Below, one piece after another: positions 1-7,510 of a stretch of DNA of 19,862 nt. How positions within the stretch are numbered: position 1 is the first letter of the stretch; each line of letters starts with the position of its first letter. The notes beneath the pieces are model-generated. The model did not search any database. It worked only from the letters and a program-made list of their open reading frames with translations, and was not told where the DNA came from. The DNA comes from Alkalibacterium sp046484155 (GTDB lineage Bacteria > Bacillota > Bacilli > Lactobacillales > Carnobacteriaceae_A): NCBI RefSeq assembly GCF_046484155.1, contig NZ_JAWOBT010000058.1, positions 1 through 19,862 on the forward strand. The letters run 5' to 3'. Position numbers and translations under genes: made by a program.

Positions 1-2
1 AA

Positions 3-260
3 TACGCGTTCGTCCTGTGCGCCGGCGGCAGTATCGATGTCGGGCATCTGCCGGGAAAAATATACAAAGGCGTCAACCCCCAGCCGGATCCATCGCCGGC
101 ACCGGTTTTCCGTGTGCCGGATTCCGATGACGGTGCAAAGCGCGAACAGTTTCTCCGGGTACTGGAACAATGCGGCTGGAATCAGTCAAAAGCGGCCCGA
201 ATGCTGGGGGTCAGCCGGGTAACGGTCTGGAAACGGATGAATAAATACGGCATTAAACGC
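3..260 (+). pseudogene. C-terminal fragment of an NtrC-family sigma-54-dependent regulator
   Basis: The frame is open from base 3 and encodes the end of a sigma-54 activator. It begins with YAFVLCAGGSIDVGHLP, the usual linker after the AAA+ domain. It ends with a Fis-type helix-turn-helix containing GWNQSKAARMLGVSRVTVW and KRMNKYGIKR, which would bind an enhancer-like DNA site. The AAA+ and sensory domains would lie left of the window. There is no stop codon after the helix-turn-helix. The frame runs straight into the middle of a GH1 beta-glucosidase, which no known NtrC protein does. G+C is clearly higher than in the rest of the window (many CCG, GGC and CGG codons), so this piece seems to come from another genome. 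The family assignment is firm. Whether the junction is biological is doubtful. Confidence 0.75.
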
Positions 261-1212
261 CCCGCCTTTACCCGCTACAAAGGTCTGGTCAAATACTGGT
301 TGACCTTCAACGAGATCAACATCATTTTGCATGCCCCGTTCATGGGTGCCGGCCTAGTGTTTGAAGAAGGCGAAAATAAAAAGCAAGTGATCTATCAGGC
401 AGCTCACCATGAATTGGTATCCAGTGCTCTGGCAACCAAGATCGCCCGTGAAGTGGATCCGGACATCCAGATAGGCTGTATGCTGGCTGCAGGCAAGTAT
501 TACCCGAACACACCCAACCCAGTGGATGTTCTGGCCGCACAACAGGCGGACAGACAAAATTACTTTTTCATTGATGTTCAGTCACGTGGGGAATATCCGG
601 CTTATGCCCTGAAAGAGCTGGAACGTGAAGGCATTGAAATACCATTTGAAGCAGGCGATAAAGAACTGCTCAAAGAATATACGGTCGACTTCATTTCATT
701 CTCTTACTATTCCAGTCGTGTTGCTTCTGGCGACCCGGAGAATAAAGAGCAATCAGAAGGTAATATCTTCGCATCTGTAAAAAAACCCTTATCTTGAAGA
801 AAGTGAGTGGGGATGGCAGATCGATCCGCTGGGGATTCGTATTACGATGAACGAGATCTACGACCGCTATCAGAAACCTCTCTTTGTCGTGGAAAATGGT
901 TTAGGTGCTGTCGACATGCCTGATGAAAACGGCTATGTCGAGGATGATTACCGGATCGACTATCTATCATCCCATATCGGAGCGATGAAAGATGCTGTAG
1001 AACTGGATGGGGTAGACTTGATGGGCTACACTTCCTGGGGATGCATCGACTTAGTCAGTGCCGGAACAGGTGAGATGAAGAAACGTTACGGCTTCATCTA
1101 TGTTGACCGTGATAACGCAGGTAAAGGAACACTGGAAAGAACGCCTAAAAAATCATTCTACTGGTACAAAAAAGTCATCGAAACAAATGGTGAAGACTTA
1201 AGTAATGCGTAG
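261..1212 (+). pseudogene. 6-phospho-beta-glucosidase (GH1), 5'-truncated and frameshifted
   Basis: GH1 enzymes of this type hydrolyse phosphorylated beta-glucosides after PTS uptake. The first part (261-785) contains WLTFNEIN near 297-320, holding the acid/base Glu, followed by HHELVSSALATKIA and DFISFSYYSSRVASG. The second part (from about 786, in the next frame) contains the nucleophile motif LFVVENGLGAVD near 877-912 and ends with typical GH1 C-terminal blocks (GCIDLVSAGTGEMKKRYGFIYVDRD). Roughly the first third of the ~475-residue family length is missing and replaced by the foreign NtrC tail. The frame breaks at the A7 run at 779-785. With six A's the protein would read through as VKNPYLEESEWGWQIDPLG, exactly as in intact relatives. 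As written, translation stops at 795-797 and the two catalytic glutamates are separated. It could be a pseudogene or a sequencing error in the homopolymer. Confidence 0.85.
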
Positions 1213-1226
1213 TTGAATATGACTGG

Positions 1227-1259
1227 AAAGCGCTGGTCCCCTTTGGGCTGGCGCTTTTT
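1227..1259 (+). terminator. Rho-independent terminator after the GH1 gene
   Basis: AAAGCGC (1227-1233) pairs with GCGCTTT (1251-1257). Further pairing between CCC and GGG lies inside the loop, and five T's follow at 1255-1259. It lies 15 bases after the GH1 stop codon, so it closes that transcript. Confidence 0.8.
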
Positions 1260-1355
1260 ACATATTTGCTTAAGCGACCGAGTTCATGAGGATGAGCAGT
1301 TTTTGAAAGATAGCGATGCAATGCAGCGTATAAAAATCAGTTTGAACTGTATTAT

Positions 1356-1384
1356 TTGATAAGTCGCAAATGTAAACGTATACT
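1356..1384 (+). promoter_or_regulatory. Sigma-A promoter of the universal stress protein gene
   Basis: A -35 box TTGATA (1356-1361) is separated by 17 bases from a -10 box TATACT (1379-1384), five of six matches each. The start codon of the stress protein lies 65 bases downstream of the -10 box. A weak cre-like half-palindrome (TGTAAACGTATACT, 1371-1384) overlaps the -10 box but has two mismatches to the CcpA consensus, so catabolite control is only a possibility. Confidence 0.65.
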
Positions 1385-1448
1385 TAATGCAAAGTCATCA
1401 CTAACAAAGTCATGTGTTGCAAAGCGAAAAATAAAAGGAGGATGTAAA

Positions 1449-2327
1449 ATGTTTGAAAAAGTAATGGTTGCGACTGATTTGTCTAAATCTTCATACGCTC
1501 TTGTCGATTGTCTGGATAGTTTGAAGGAATTCGGGACACAAGAAATATTATTGGCACAATGTTTAAGTATGCAAGAGGTCACGTCTGCGGCTCTAAGTTA
1601 TTCGACCGTTTTTATGGATAGCATCTTACAGGAACAAAAGGAAATGCTTGAAAAAAAAGGGTTCACTGTAGATACGACAATTCTCACTGGTTCAGTTGAT
1701 AACGAAATAAATGAAATAGCTGATAAAGATGGCTATTCAGTCATTGTCGTTGGTGCAGAAAATGAAAACTTGATGAAAGTGCGAATGTTCGGAAGTTTTG
1801 CCTACGACCTCATTAGATACGCGCAAAAACCTGTTTTATTGATAAGACTTATCGAAAACAAGAAAAAAGATGAAGAGCCTATTGAGGCAATCAACTGTGG
1901 CGTAAAGGATAATATTTTGTTTGCGACAGATTTTTCAGAGAATGCGAAATTCGCTTTTGAGCACTTGAAAGAAATAATTGCGGAAGGTGCCAAAAAAATC
2001 ACGCTGGTGCATGTCCAGGATGAATCTAAAATCGTTCCTCATCTGAGCGATAAACTGGAAAAATTTAATGAAATCGATGCTAAACGTCTGGAGGACATGA
2101 AGCTTGAAATCAGCGGTGATGGAGAGGTCGAAGTAGATACGGTGATACGTTTTGGTTCACCCTCTGTTGAAATTTTGAAATTAGTGGAAGAAAGAAACAT
2201 TAAACTCGTTGTCATGGGCAGTCAAGGTAGAGGCTTCGTAAAACAATTATTTTTAGGCAGTGTGAGTAATAACGTTGCCAGAAGATCCAATTCATCAGTT
2301 CTGTTGATTCCAGCTCAAAGGGAATAA
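1449..2327 (+). CDS. Tandem-domain universal stress protein (UspA family)
   Basis: The product has 292 residues with two consecutive Usp domains, roughly 1-135 and 150-290. Domain 1 opens with MFEKVMVATDLSKSS and domain 2 with NILFATDFSENAKFA. Domain 2 keeps the ATP-binding signature GSQGRG followed nine residues later by GSVSNNV. Domain 1 has a degenerate version (GAENENLMKVRMFGSFA), so probably only the second domain binds nucleotide well. Usp proteins are cytoplasmic stress-response proteins with no single defined reaction. I chose ATG 1449 because AAGGAGG sits at 1435-1441 with ideal spacing and because the Usp fold begins there. The frame is open upstream to 1356, but that extension overlaps the promoter. 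The gene is monocistronic, with its own promoter and a hairpin downstream. Confidence 0.9.
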   Translation: MFEKVMVATDLSKSSYALVDCLDSLKEFGTQEILLAQCLSMQEVTSAALSYSTVFMDSILQEQKEMLEKKGFTVDTTILTGSVDNEINEIADKDGYSVIVVGAENENLMKVRMFGSFAYDLIRYAQKPVLLIRLIENKKKDEEPIEAINCGVKDNILFATDFSENAKFAFEHLKEIIAEGAKKITLVHVQDESKIVPHLSDKLEKFNEIDAKRLEDMKLEISGDGEVEVDTVIRFGSPSVEILKLVEERNIKLVVMGSQGRGFVKQLFLGSVSNNVARRSNSSVLLIPAQRE

Positions 2328-2395
2328 AACCGAAGAGAATCAGGGTGATAAATTCGATTTTCATAGTCTTTAGGTCTAATAACGAATAAATTATT

Positions 2396-2427
2396 GGTCT
2401 GCTGTGCTCAATAGAGCATGGCAGACC
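2396..2427 (+). terminator. Strong hairpin after the stress protein gene, possible terminator
   Basis: GGTCTGCTGTGCTC (2396-2409) pairs along all 14 positions with GAGCATGGCAGACC (2414-2427), two of them G-T wobbles, around an AATA loop. Only a weak T stretch (TGATTTGTT) follows, so termination may be partial. The rest of the gene-free stretch 2328-2697 holds no gene I can support and no convincing promoter for the next gene. Confidence 0.45.
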
Positions 2428-2697
2428 TGATTTGTTGGAATGGAAAAAGTGACAACTGAAATCAGTGACTTACGAGGAGGGAATTCACCAGTACTTAGAG
2501 GCAAGAATGTCTATGTGAAAAAGCTGACATGAAGGGGCTCTTTTTTGGAGGGGATTTAGAGCATATAAGATGAAATAAGAGGAACGAAGCAGTAAAATTA
2601 AGAGTGATTACTAATGCTGTCTAGTATTTTTGACACTAGTCAAAAATTTAGAAGAGTTGAATGTGCTTTAATTAATCTTGGAAAGGAATCACTTAAA

Positions 2698-4275
2698 ATG
2701 AATTTAGGTACTGCATTAAAAGCTGTGGAAATCATTTCGAAAGATTATCCAAGCTTGGAAACAGACGTGAACGCAATAGAGATTCAGAAAATAGCCTATC
2801 ATTCCAGTGAAGTGATGCCGGGTACGTTATTTGTATGCATTCGAGGGTATCAGACAGATGGACATAATTATGCGGAAATGGCAGTTGAACAAGGAGCCTC
2901 AGCGCTTATTGTTGAAAGATACCTGGAGGGGCTGAATATTCCCCAAATCAAAGTAAGGAACAGTCGTGAAGCCTTAGCGGTTATAGCCGGCAATTTTTAT
3001 GATCAGCCTTCCAGAGACATGAGACTCTTTGGTATCACGGGTACCAACGGTAAGACGACCATTACCTATATGACCGACGCGCTATTTAGCGGTTATGGTT
3101 TAGATACCGGTCTTATTGGAACAGTGATGATCAAAAGCAAAGATAGAATCGAACAAAGTGTCTTAACAACACCGGAATCCGCAGATCTGCAAAAGTACCT
3201 GGCGAACATGCGTGACGAAGGCGTCACGCATGTTTCGCTGGAAGTGTCCTCGTCAGCTCTAGATCTTAAACGCGTTGCCCACACGCACTTTGATATCGTT
3301 TCATTCACCAACATCAACCACGATCATATCGATCTGCATGGTTCTTTTGAATCCTATTTCAATGCTAAGGCATCACTCGTACGAGAAGCGTCAAAAGAAA
3401 GTATTGCTCTCCTTAATATTGATGAACCCCTGTTGCTTCCGCTGATAAATCAGACGAAAGCAGAAGTCGTGACCTTCGGAATTGAAAACACCTCAGGAAC
3501 GGTCTATCTGTCAGATGTAGAAATGCCTTCAGGAAAACCCACGTTTACAGTCAACCTTACCCAACCTCTCATCACCTTGAGCGGCAAGCAGCTTGATCCC
3601 ATATCTTTTCAAATTGAACTTCTGGTTCCTGGCTATCATTCGATCTACAATGCCACGACGGCTATCATGATAGCACTACTTAATGATTTACCTCTTGACT
3701 ATGTCAGATCAGAAATGAAAAATTTTAAAGGAGTAGAAAGACGATTTCATGTTCTCTACGATAAGGAATTCACTATTATTGATGATTTGCTGCTAAACGA
3801 GAACAATATTGAGTCATCTATGAAGACGGTGGAAGAGTTAGAGTATGACTCCCTCCATATGGTCCATGCGATCAGAGGCAGCAACGGAACGGTAATAAAC
3901 AGAGAAAATGCGGAAGCTATGGCTAAGTGGTTCCAAAAATTGAAACTAGATAAAATCATATTAACGGCTAGTCGGTCTCACGTGAGACCAAAAGACCAGG
4001 TATTGATAGAGGAACTGAACACCTTCTTAAATGTCATGGAACGGGCTCAAATCAAAGTCAGTTTTTTTGAAGAACTGGAAGATGCACTGGCAGCAGGTCT
4101 GAAAAGGGTCGGGCCCGGAGATCTCTTTCTCATCTCCGGTGCAAGAGGAATGGATGATGGCGCAAAAATATGTCTGGAGCTACTGATGGAAATGGACCCT
4201 TATGTTGATCAGGAAGCGATCAGAGATGTATTGAAGACTAAATTAGTCGGCATGCATTCACCTGCGGACAGTTGA
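2698..4275 (+). CDS. Divergent MurE-like Mur ligase family protein
   Basis: The product has 525 residues and follows the three-domain Mur ligase plan. An N-terminal MurE-type domain (about 1-105, with HSSEVMPGTLFVCIRG) is followed by the central ATPase domain with the P-loop GITGTNGKTT (112-121) and FTNINHDHIDLHG, then a C-terminal domain beginning near GVERRF. Classical MurE ligates Lys or DAP to UDP-MurNAc-Ala-Glu. Here the C-terminal DYAHNPDG motif is replaced by DDLLLNENN (about 362) and the DNPR-type amino acid motif is absent (ASRSHVRPKDQ near 424). The substrate is therefore probably not the standard one, and the protein resembles a poorly characterised Mur-ligase-like group. I chose ATG 2698 because GGAAAGGA lies at about 2681-2688 and the fold begins there. 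The frame is open to ATG 2614, which lacks a ribosome binding site. It stands alone, away from division or wall genes. Confidence 0.8.
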   Translation: MNLGTALKAVEIISKDYPSLETDVNAIEIQKIAYHSSEVMPGTLFVCIRGYQTDGHNYAEMAVEQGASALIVERYLEGLNIPQIKVRNSREALAVIAGNFYDQPSRDMRLFGITGTNGKTTITYMTDALFSGYGLDTGLIGTVMIKSKDRIEQSVLTTPESADLQKYLANMRDEGVTHVSLEVSSSALDLKRVAHTHFDIVSFTNINHDHIDLHGSFESYFNAKASLVREASKESIALLNIDEPLLLPLINQTKAEVVTFGIENTSGTVYLSDVEMPSGKPTFTVNLTQPLITLSGKQLDPISFQIELLVPGYHSIYNATTAIMIALLNDLPLDYVRSEMKNFKGVERRFHVLYDKEFTIIDDLLLNENNIESSMKTVEELEYDSLHMVHAIRGSNGTVINRENAEAMAKWFQKLKLDKIILTASRSHVRPKDQVLIEELNTFLNVMERAQIKVSFFEELEDALAAGLKRVGPGDLFLISGARGMDDGAKICLELLMEMDPYVDQEAIRDVLKTKLVGMHSPADS

Positions 4276-4443
4276 AGAATGAAAAAACATCATCCCTCAA
4301 GATAGTGAGAGTGCTATGTGGGGAAAACAAGAGAACTAATAGTCCTGTCGCTTGAGAGAAGAACTTGGTCCAGTCAGATCCAATCTGCCATAAATGGGCA
4401 TTGAATGTATGGTAAAATGATAACGTGTGTCATTTAAGTAATG

Positions 4444-4450
4444 AGGAGGG
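4444..4450 (+). promoter_or_regulatory. Ribosome binding site that sets a TTG start for the photolyase
   Basis: AGGAGGG lies five bases before TTG 4456. The in-frame ATG at 4441 abuts this Shine-Dalgarno sequence and cannot use it, so TTG 4456 is the best start. ATG 4468 is a second option. Confidence 0.7.
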
Positions 4451-4455
4451 GTCAC

Positions 4456-5892
4456 TTGGCAGCAGTCATGTGGTTTAGAAGAGATTTGAGACTGGAAGAC
4501 AATGTAGCGCTGAAGCATGCCTTAGAAGGGTCGGATGAGCTGTTCTTGCTGTTCCATGTGAATCCGGATCAGTTTTTAGGCGAAGGGTCCATCAATCAGG
4601 CAGCTTTTTTTAAGAGTGTAGAGATCTTTCGGGAAGAACTAAAAGAAAAGGACGCGACTTTACATATTCTTTACGGAGATTTAAAAGATTGTTTTATAAA
4701 ACTGAAGAAAGAATTTCCAGGCTGGTCCGATGTCTATATAAACAGAGATGAGAAAGGATACGGGCTGGAAAGAGACAAGCTAGCGGGCGGTTTGTTCAAG
4801 GAACTAGGCATCAAAGCCCATGGGTATCACGACCATCACATCCATTCAGCTCAGGAAATAAAAACAAATTCCGGAACGTATTATAAAGTGTTTACGCCTT
4901 ACTTTAATAAATGGAAAGAATTGCAAAAACCTAATGTGGTCGACGTGAAGTTTGACAGCAAAAAAATGGTCGAGCAGCCTGTTTTTACAGAAGACGAGAA
5001 CCAGTTTCAAAGCTTTCTCAAAAGACAGGTTCCTGTTGAAGACATGCAGTTGGGTACCCAAGAAGCGCATAGACTATTGAATGACTTTGTCGAAAACCAT
5101 TTAAGCGACTACAAAGAAGCAAGAGATTACCCGCTGAAGGATGCGACGAGTCATCTGTCCAAACACTTGAGAGCGGGAGAAATCTCCATTCGCACCGTTT
5201 ATGATAGGGTAAATCGTGCGGAAAGCTCTATAGGAAAACAGACGTTTATTCAAGAACTGGCATGGCGAGATTTCTACAATATGGTTTATGCTACCCATCC
5301 TGATCAAAAAGACGTTTCTATCAATCCATCCTTCCGCCAAGTGGAATGGGATAACAATGAACAGAATTTCGGAAAATGGAAAGAAGGTCAGACCGGTTTC
5401 CCGATCGTGGATGCGGCAATGCGACAGCTAAAAGAAACCGGGTGGATGCATAATCGGTTACGCATGGTAACGGCGTCGTTCCTGACAAAGGATCTGCTGA
5501 TCGACTGGAAATGGGGAGAAAAGTATTTTCAGGAAACGCTTAATGATTATGATCCAGCCAGCAATATAGGCGGCTGGCAATGGGCAGCCTCAACCGGCAC
5601 GGATGGCGTTCCTTACTTTAGAGTGTTCAATCCGACAACACAATCAGAAAAGTTCGATAAAAATGGGAGTTTCATCAAAAAGTATGTCCCCGAACTTAAA
5701 TCTATCGATAATAAGAAGATACATGAGCCGTCGAAACTTACAGCAGAAGAACAAGCGATGTTCGGAGTGGTCATAGGTGAAGAGTATCCGGGACCGATCG
5801 TCTCGCATAAAAGAAGCCGGGAGCTGGCCATCCAGGCATTTGAAAAGAGTAAAAAGAAGACTGAAAATATGAAAGCCGAAAGTCCAAAATAA
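4456..5892 (+). CDS. phr: Deoxyribodipyrimidine photolyase (cryptochrome/photolyase family)
   Basis: Photolyases use FADH- and light to split UV-induced pyrimidine dimers in DNA. The protein starts MAAVMWFRRDLRLEDN, the hallmark of the N-terminal antenna-binding Rossmann domain. The C-terminal FAD-binding half contains ELAWRDFYNMV, TGWMHNRLRMVTASFLTKDL, NDYDPASNIGGWQWAAS (near 362) and FRVFNP (near 388), the usual FAD and DNA lesion contact region. The length of 478 residues fits class I CPD photolyases. Translation probably begins at TTG, as set by the adjacent AGGAGGG. A weak -10-like TAAAAT lies at 4413-4418. The gene seems monocistronic between the Mur-like gene and clpP. The exact lesion specificity (CPD or 6-4) cannot be proven by eye, but CPD is much more likely. 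Confidence 0.93.
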   Translation: MAAVMWFRRDLRLEDNVALKHALEGSDELFLLFHVNPDQFLGEGSINQAAFFKSVEIFREELKEKDATLHILYGDLKDCFIKLKKEFPGWSDVYINRDEKGYGLERDKLAGGLFKELGIKAHGYHDHHIHSAQEIKTNSGTYYKVFTPYFNKWKELQKPNVVDVKFDSKKMVEQPVFTEDENQFQSFLKRQVPVEDMQLGTQEAHRLLNDFVENHLSDYKEARDYPLKDATSHLSKHLRAGEISIRTVYDRVNRAESSIGKQTFIQELAWRDFYNMVYATHPDQKDVSINPSFRQVEWDNNEQNFGKWKEGQTGFPIVDAAMRQLKETGWMHNRLRMVTASFLTKDLLIDWKWGEKYFQETLNDYDPASNIGGWQWAASTGTDGVPYFRVFNPTTQSEKFDKNGSFIKKYVPELKSIDNKKIHEPSKLTAEEQAMFGVVIGEEYPGPIVSHKRSRELAIQAFEKSKKKTENMKAESPK

Positions 5893-5964
5893 AAGCATGT
5901 TATCAGGTCTACATTTCGGCCTGTAAAACAGATTGGAAAATAGGATATCTGCAGACCGTATTTA

Positions 5965-5981
5965 TTTGACCTTTACTGACC
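5965..5981 (+). promoter_or_regulatory. CtsR operator overlapping the clpP -35 box
   Basis: Read on the minus strand, the site is GGTCAGT-AAA-GGTCAAA. It matches the CtsR heptad direct repeat (RGTCAAA, three bases with central A, RGTCAAA) except for two bases in the first heptad. It covers the -35 element, so CtsR binding would block transcription of clpP until heat or protein stress. Confidence 0.85.
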
Positions 5982-5994
5982 AATGAGATATAAT
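5966..5994 (+). promoter_or_regulatory. Sigma-A promoter of clpP
   Basis: TTGACC (5966-5971), a 17-base spacer and a perfect TATAAT (5989-5994) lie 70 bases before the clpP start codon and inside the CtsR site region. This is the typical arrangement for a CtsR-repressed clp gene. Confidence 0.85.
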
Positions 5995-6063
5995 TTATTT
6001 AGATTCAATTCAATATAAAATTATGCTACACTTATTTAGAAAGATATATTAGGAGGAAATTAA

Positions 6064-6660
6064 ATGAATTTAGTACCTACAGTTATCGAACAATCGCCAC
6101 GTGGTGAACGTGCTTATGACATTTATTCTCGTTTATTAAAAGACCGCATTATTATGATGGGTGGGCCCATTGATGATCAAGTATCCAACTCTGTGATCGC
6201 ACAATTATTGTTCTTGGACGCACAAGATCCCGAAAAAGATATCTATCTTTATATCAACTCCCCGGGTGGAAGTGTCACAGCGGGACTAGCCATCTTTGAT
6301 ACTATGAACTTCATTAAAGCAGATGTTCAGACGATTGCCATCGGCTTAGCAGCGTCTATGGGAAGTTTCTTGCTGACAGCTGGCACAAAAGGCAAACGGT
6401 TTGCTTTACCAAATGCCGAAATCATGATTCACCAACCTCTAGGCGGCGCACAAGGACAAGCCACTGAAATTGAAATTGCTGCCAGACATATCTTGAAAAC
6501 GAGAGACCGTCTAAACAGGATTTTAGTGGAACGCACAGGTCAGTCTATGGATATCATTGAACGCGATACAGATCGCGACTTCTTCATGACAGCGCAAGAA
6601 GCAAAAGCATATGGTATCGTCGATGAAATCATGGATACAACTTCTGACTTGAAAAAATAA
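6064..6660 (+). CDS. clpP: ATP-dependent Clp protease proteolytic subunit
   Basis: ClpP forms the tetradecameric serine peptidase barrel that degrades proteins unfolded by ClpC, ClpE or ClpX. The 198-residue length is standard. The catalytic triad sits at canonical positions: Ser98 in GLAASMGSF, His123 in IMIHQPLGG and Asp172 in DTDRDFF. AGGAGG at 6051-6056 precedes the ATG at good spacing. The gene is single, with its own CtsR-controlled promoter upstream and a terminator at 6672-6704, so it is regulated independently of the redox protein and glycolytic operon that follow. Confidence 0.98.
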   Translation: MNLVPTVIEQSPRGERAYDIYSRLLKDRIIMMGGPIDDQVSNSVIAQLLFLDAQDPEKDIYLYINSPGGSVTAGLAIFDTMNFIKADVQTIAIGLAASMGSFLLTAGTKGKRFALPNAEIMIHQPLGGAQGQATEIEIAARHILKTRDRLNRILVERTGQSMDIIERDTDRDFFMTAQEAKAYGIVDEIMDTTSDLKK

Positions 6661-6671
6661 TGCTTTAAAAC

Positions 6672-6704
6672 AAAACGGCCTACTCTAATGAGTGGTCGTT
6701 TTTT
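6672..6704 (+). terminator. Rho-independent terminator of clpP
   Basis: AAAACGGCCTACTC and GAGTGGTCGTTTT form a stem with a TAAT loop, one bulged T and one G-T pair. The run of T's ends at 6704. Confidence 0.85.
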
Positions 6705-6751
6705 CTTGACCATTCATTGGTAACGTAAATAATAATGATAAAGCGTTTGAC

Positions 6752-6780
6752 TGGTCATCTAATTCTGTCAAGAGTATAAT
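6752..6780 (+). promoter_or_regulatory. Possible promoter of the DsbA-like gene
   Basis: A perfect -10 box TATAAT (6775-6780) lies 34 bases before the start codon. At 17-base spacing the -35 would be the poor TGGTCA (6752-6757). A better TTGACT (6747-6752) is 22 bases away, too far for normal sigma-A use. Confidence 0.4.
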
Positions 6781-6814
6781 CAAAAATGTAGAGTAATAAT
6801 AGAGGAGTGCGTGG

Positions 6815-7351
6815 ATGGACATGTCAGTAATTAATAGCAAGGCCATTACGACAGAAGGCGGATTTCATTTTGGAGATCCTGAGGCGCCCGTCAAAGTTGT
6901 TGAATTTATCAATTTAAGATGCCCGTTTTGTAAAATGTGGTGGGAGAACGCTTCAGTTGTTTTAGACGAATACGAGAAGAAGGGTAAAGTTGAACGTATC
7001 GTTAAACATTTTGATAAAAAGAAACCCGAGCTTGACAAAGGAAATATTCTTCATAGCTACCTTGATTATGCTGATCCTGAAAAGACACGGGAAGACATGA
7101 ATTATTATGTCGACCATTTAGATGAATGGGGTAGCCTGTCCAAAGATGAGTTAGCGACCTATGCAGAAGAAAAAAGAAATTCAGTTAAGCAGAATAATTC
7201 AGACCGATCAGAAGCGATCATCAAAGAAACAGAAAAAGCAAATATCTCGATGGTTCCTACAGTCGTGATTGGTGAGCACATCTTTGATGAAAATATCACA
7301 GAAGAAGAATTGAAACAAATCATTGAAGATGAGTTGTTAAAGAACGGCTAA
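6815..7351 (+). CDS. Cytoplasmic DsbA-family thioredoxin-fold protein (CPFC motif)
   Basis: The product has 178 residues with a thioredoxin fold carrying a helical insertion. The redox motif is Cys36-Pro-Phe-Cys39 in FINLRCPFCKMWW, and the conserved cis-proline is Pro148 in SMVPTVVIG. There is no signal peptide or lipobox, so it should act in the cytoplasm as a thiol-disulfide oxidoreductase or glutaredoxin-like reductase. The substrate is unknown. GAGGAG precedes ATG 6815; the ATG at 6821 is an alternative start two codons in. The gene lies between clpP and the glycolytic regulator and appears to be transcribed alone. A DsbA-like or SpxH-like adaptor role is conceivable next to clpP but is not shown by the sequence. 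Confidence 0.85.
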   Translation: MDMSVINSKAITTEGGFHFGDPEAPVKVVEFINLRCPFCKMWWENASVVLDEYEKKGKVERIVKHFDKKKPELDKGNILHSYLDYADPEKTREDMNYYVDHLDEWGSLSKDELATYAEEKRNSVKQNNSDRSEAIIKETEKANISMVPTVVIGEHIFDENITEEELKQIIEDELLKNG

Positions 7352-7366
7352 AACAGCAGTTTTATA

Positions 7367-7381
7367 GGACTTAAAAAGTCC
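7367..7381 (+). terminator. Short hairpin after the DsbA-like gene
   Basis: GGACTT (7367-7372) pairs with AAGTCC (7376-7381) around AAA. The following CGTTAATTTGG is only weakly T-rich, so this is at best a weak terminator. Confidence 0.35.
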
Positions 7382-7401
7382 CGTTAATTTGGTTTGATGG
7401 G

Positions 7402-7430
7402 TTGAATCCTGACCCGCATCCTGTTACACT
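7402..7430 (+). promoter_or_regulatory. Promoter of the cggR-gap operon with repeated ATCCTG motifs
   Basis: TTGAAT (7402-7407), a 17-base spacer and TACACT (7425-7430) with an extended TGT before the -10 form a good sigma-A promoter. The motif ATCCTG occurs twice within it (7406-7411 and 7418-7423, 12 bases apart), and GTCCTG recurs at 7458-7463. These are candidate operator half-sites, possibly for CggR itself, but they do not plainly match the Bacillus CggR operator. Confidence 0.6.
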
Positions 7431-7510
7431 GTTATTGAAGGCAAAACAAGAATAGATGTCCTGATTTAATAAGTTAACCATAGATGTAAAGGAAAGGTGC
7501 TAGTGCAAGT

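Noticed and set aside
2440..2532. Small 30-codon frame starting MEKVTTEISDLRGGN.
   Set aside because: No ribosome binding site, no recognisable homology and composition like the surrounding spacer.
2614..2697. Longer N terminus of the Mur-like protein from ATG 2614.
   Set aside because: No ribosome binding site precedes it, and the extra 28 residues do not fit a Mur ligase start. GGAAAGGA precedes ATG 2698.
5893..5935. CAGG/CCTG hairpin after the photolyase as a terminator.
   Set aside because: The stem is only four pairs with a 12-base loop and no T-run.
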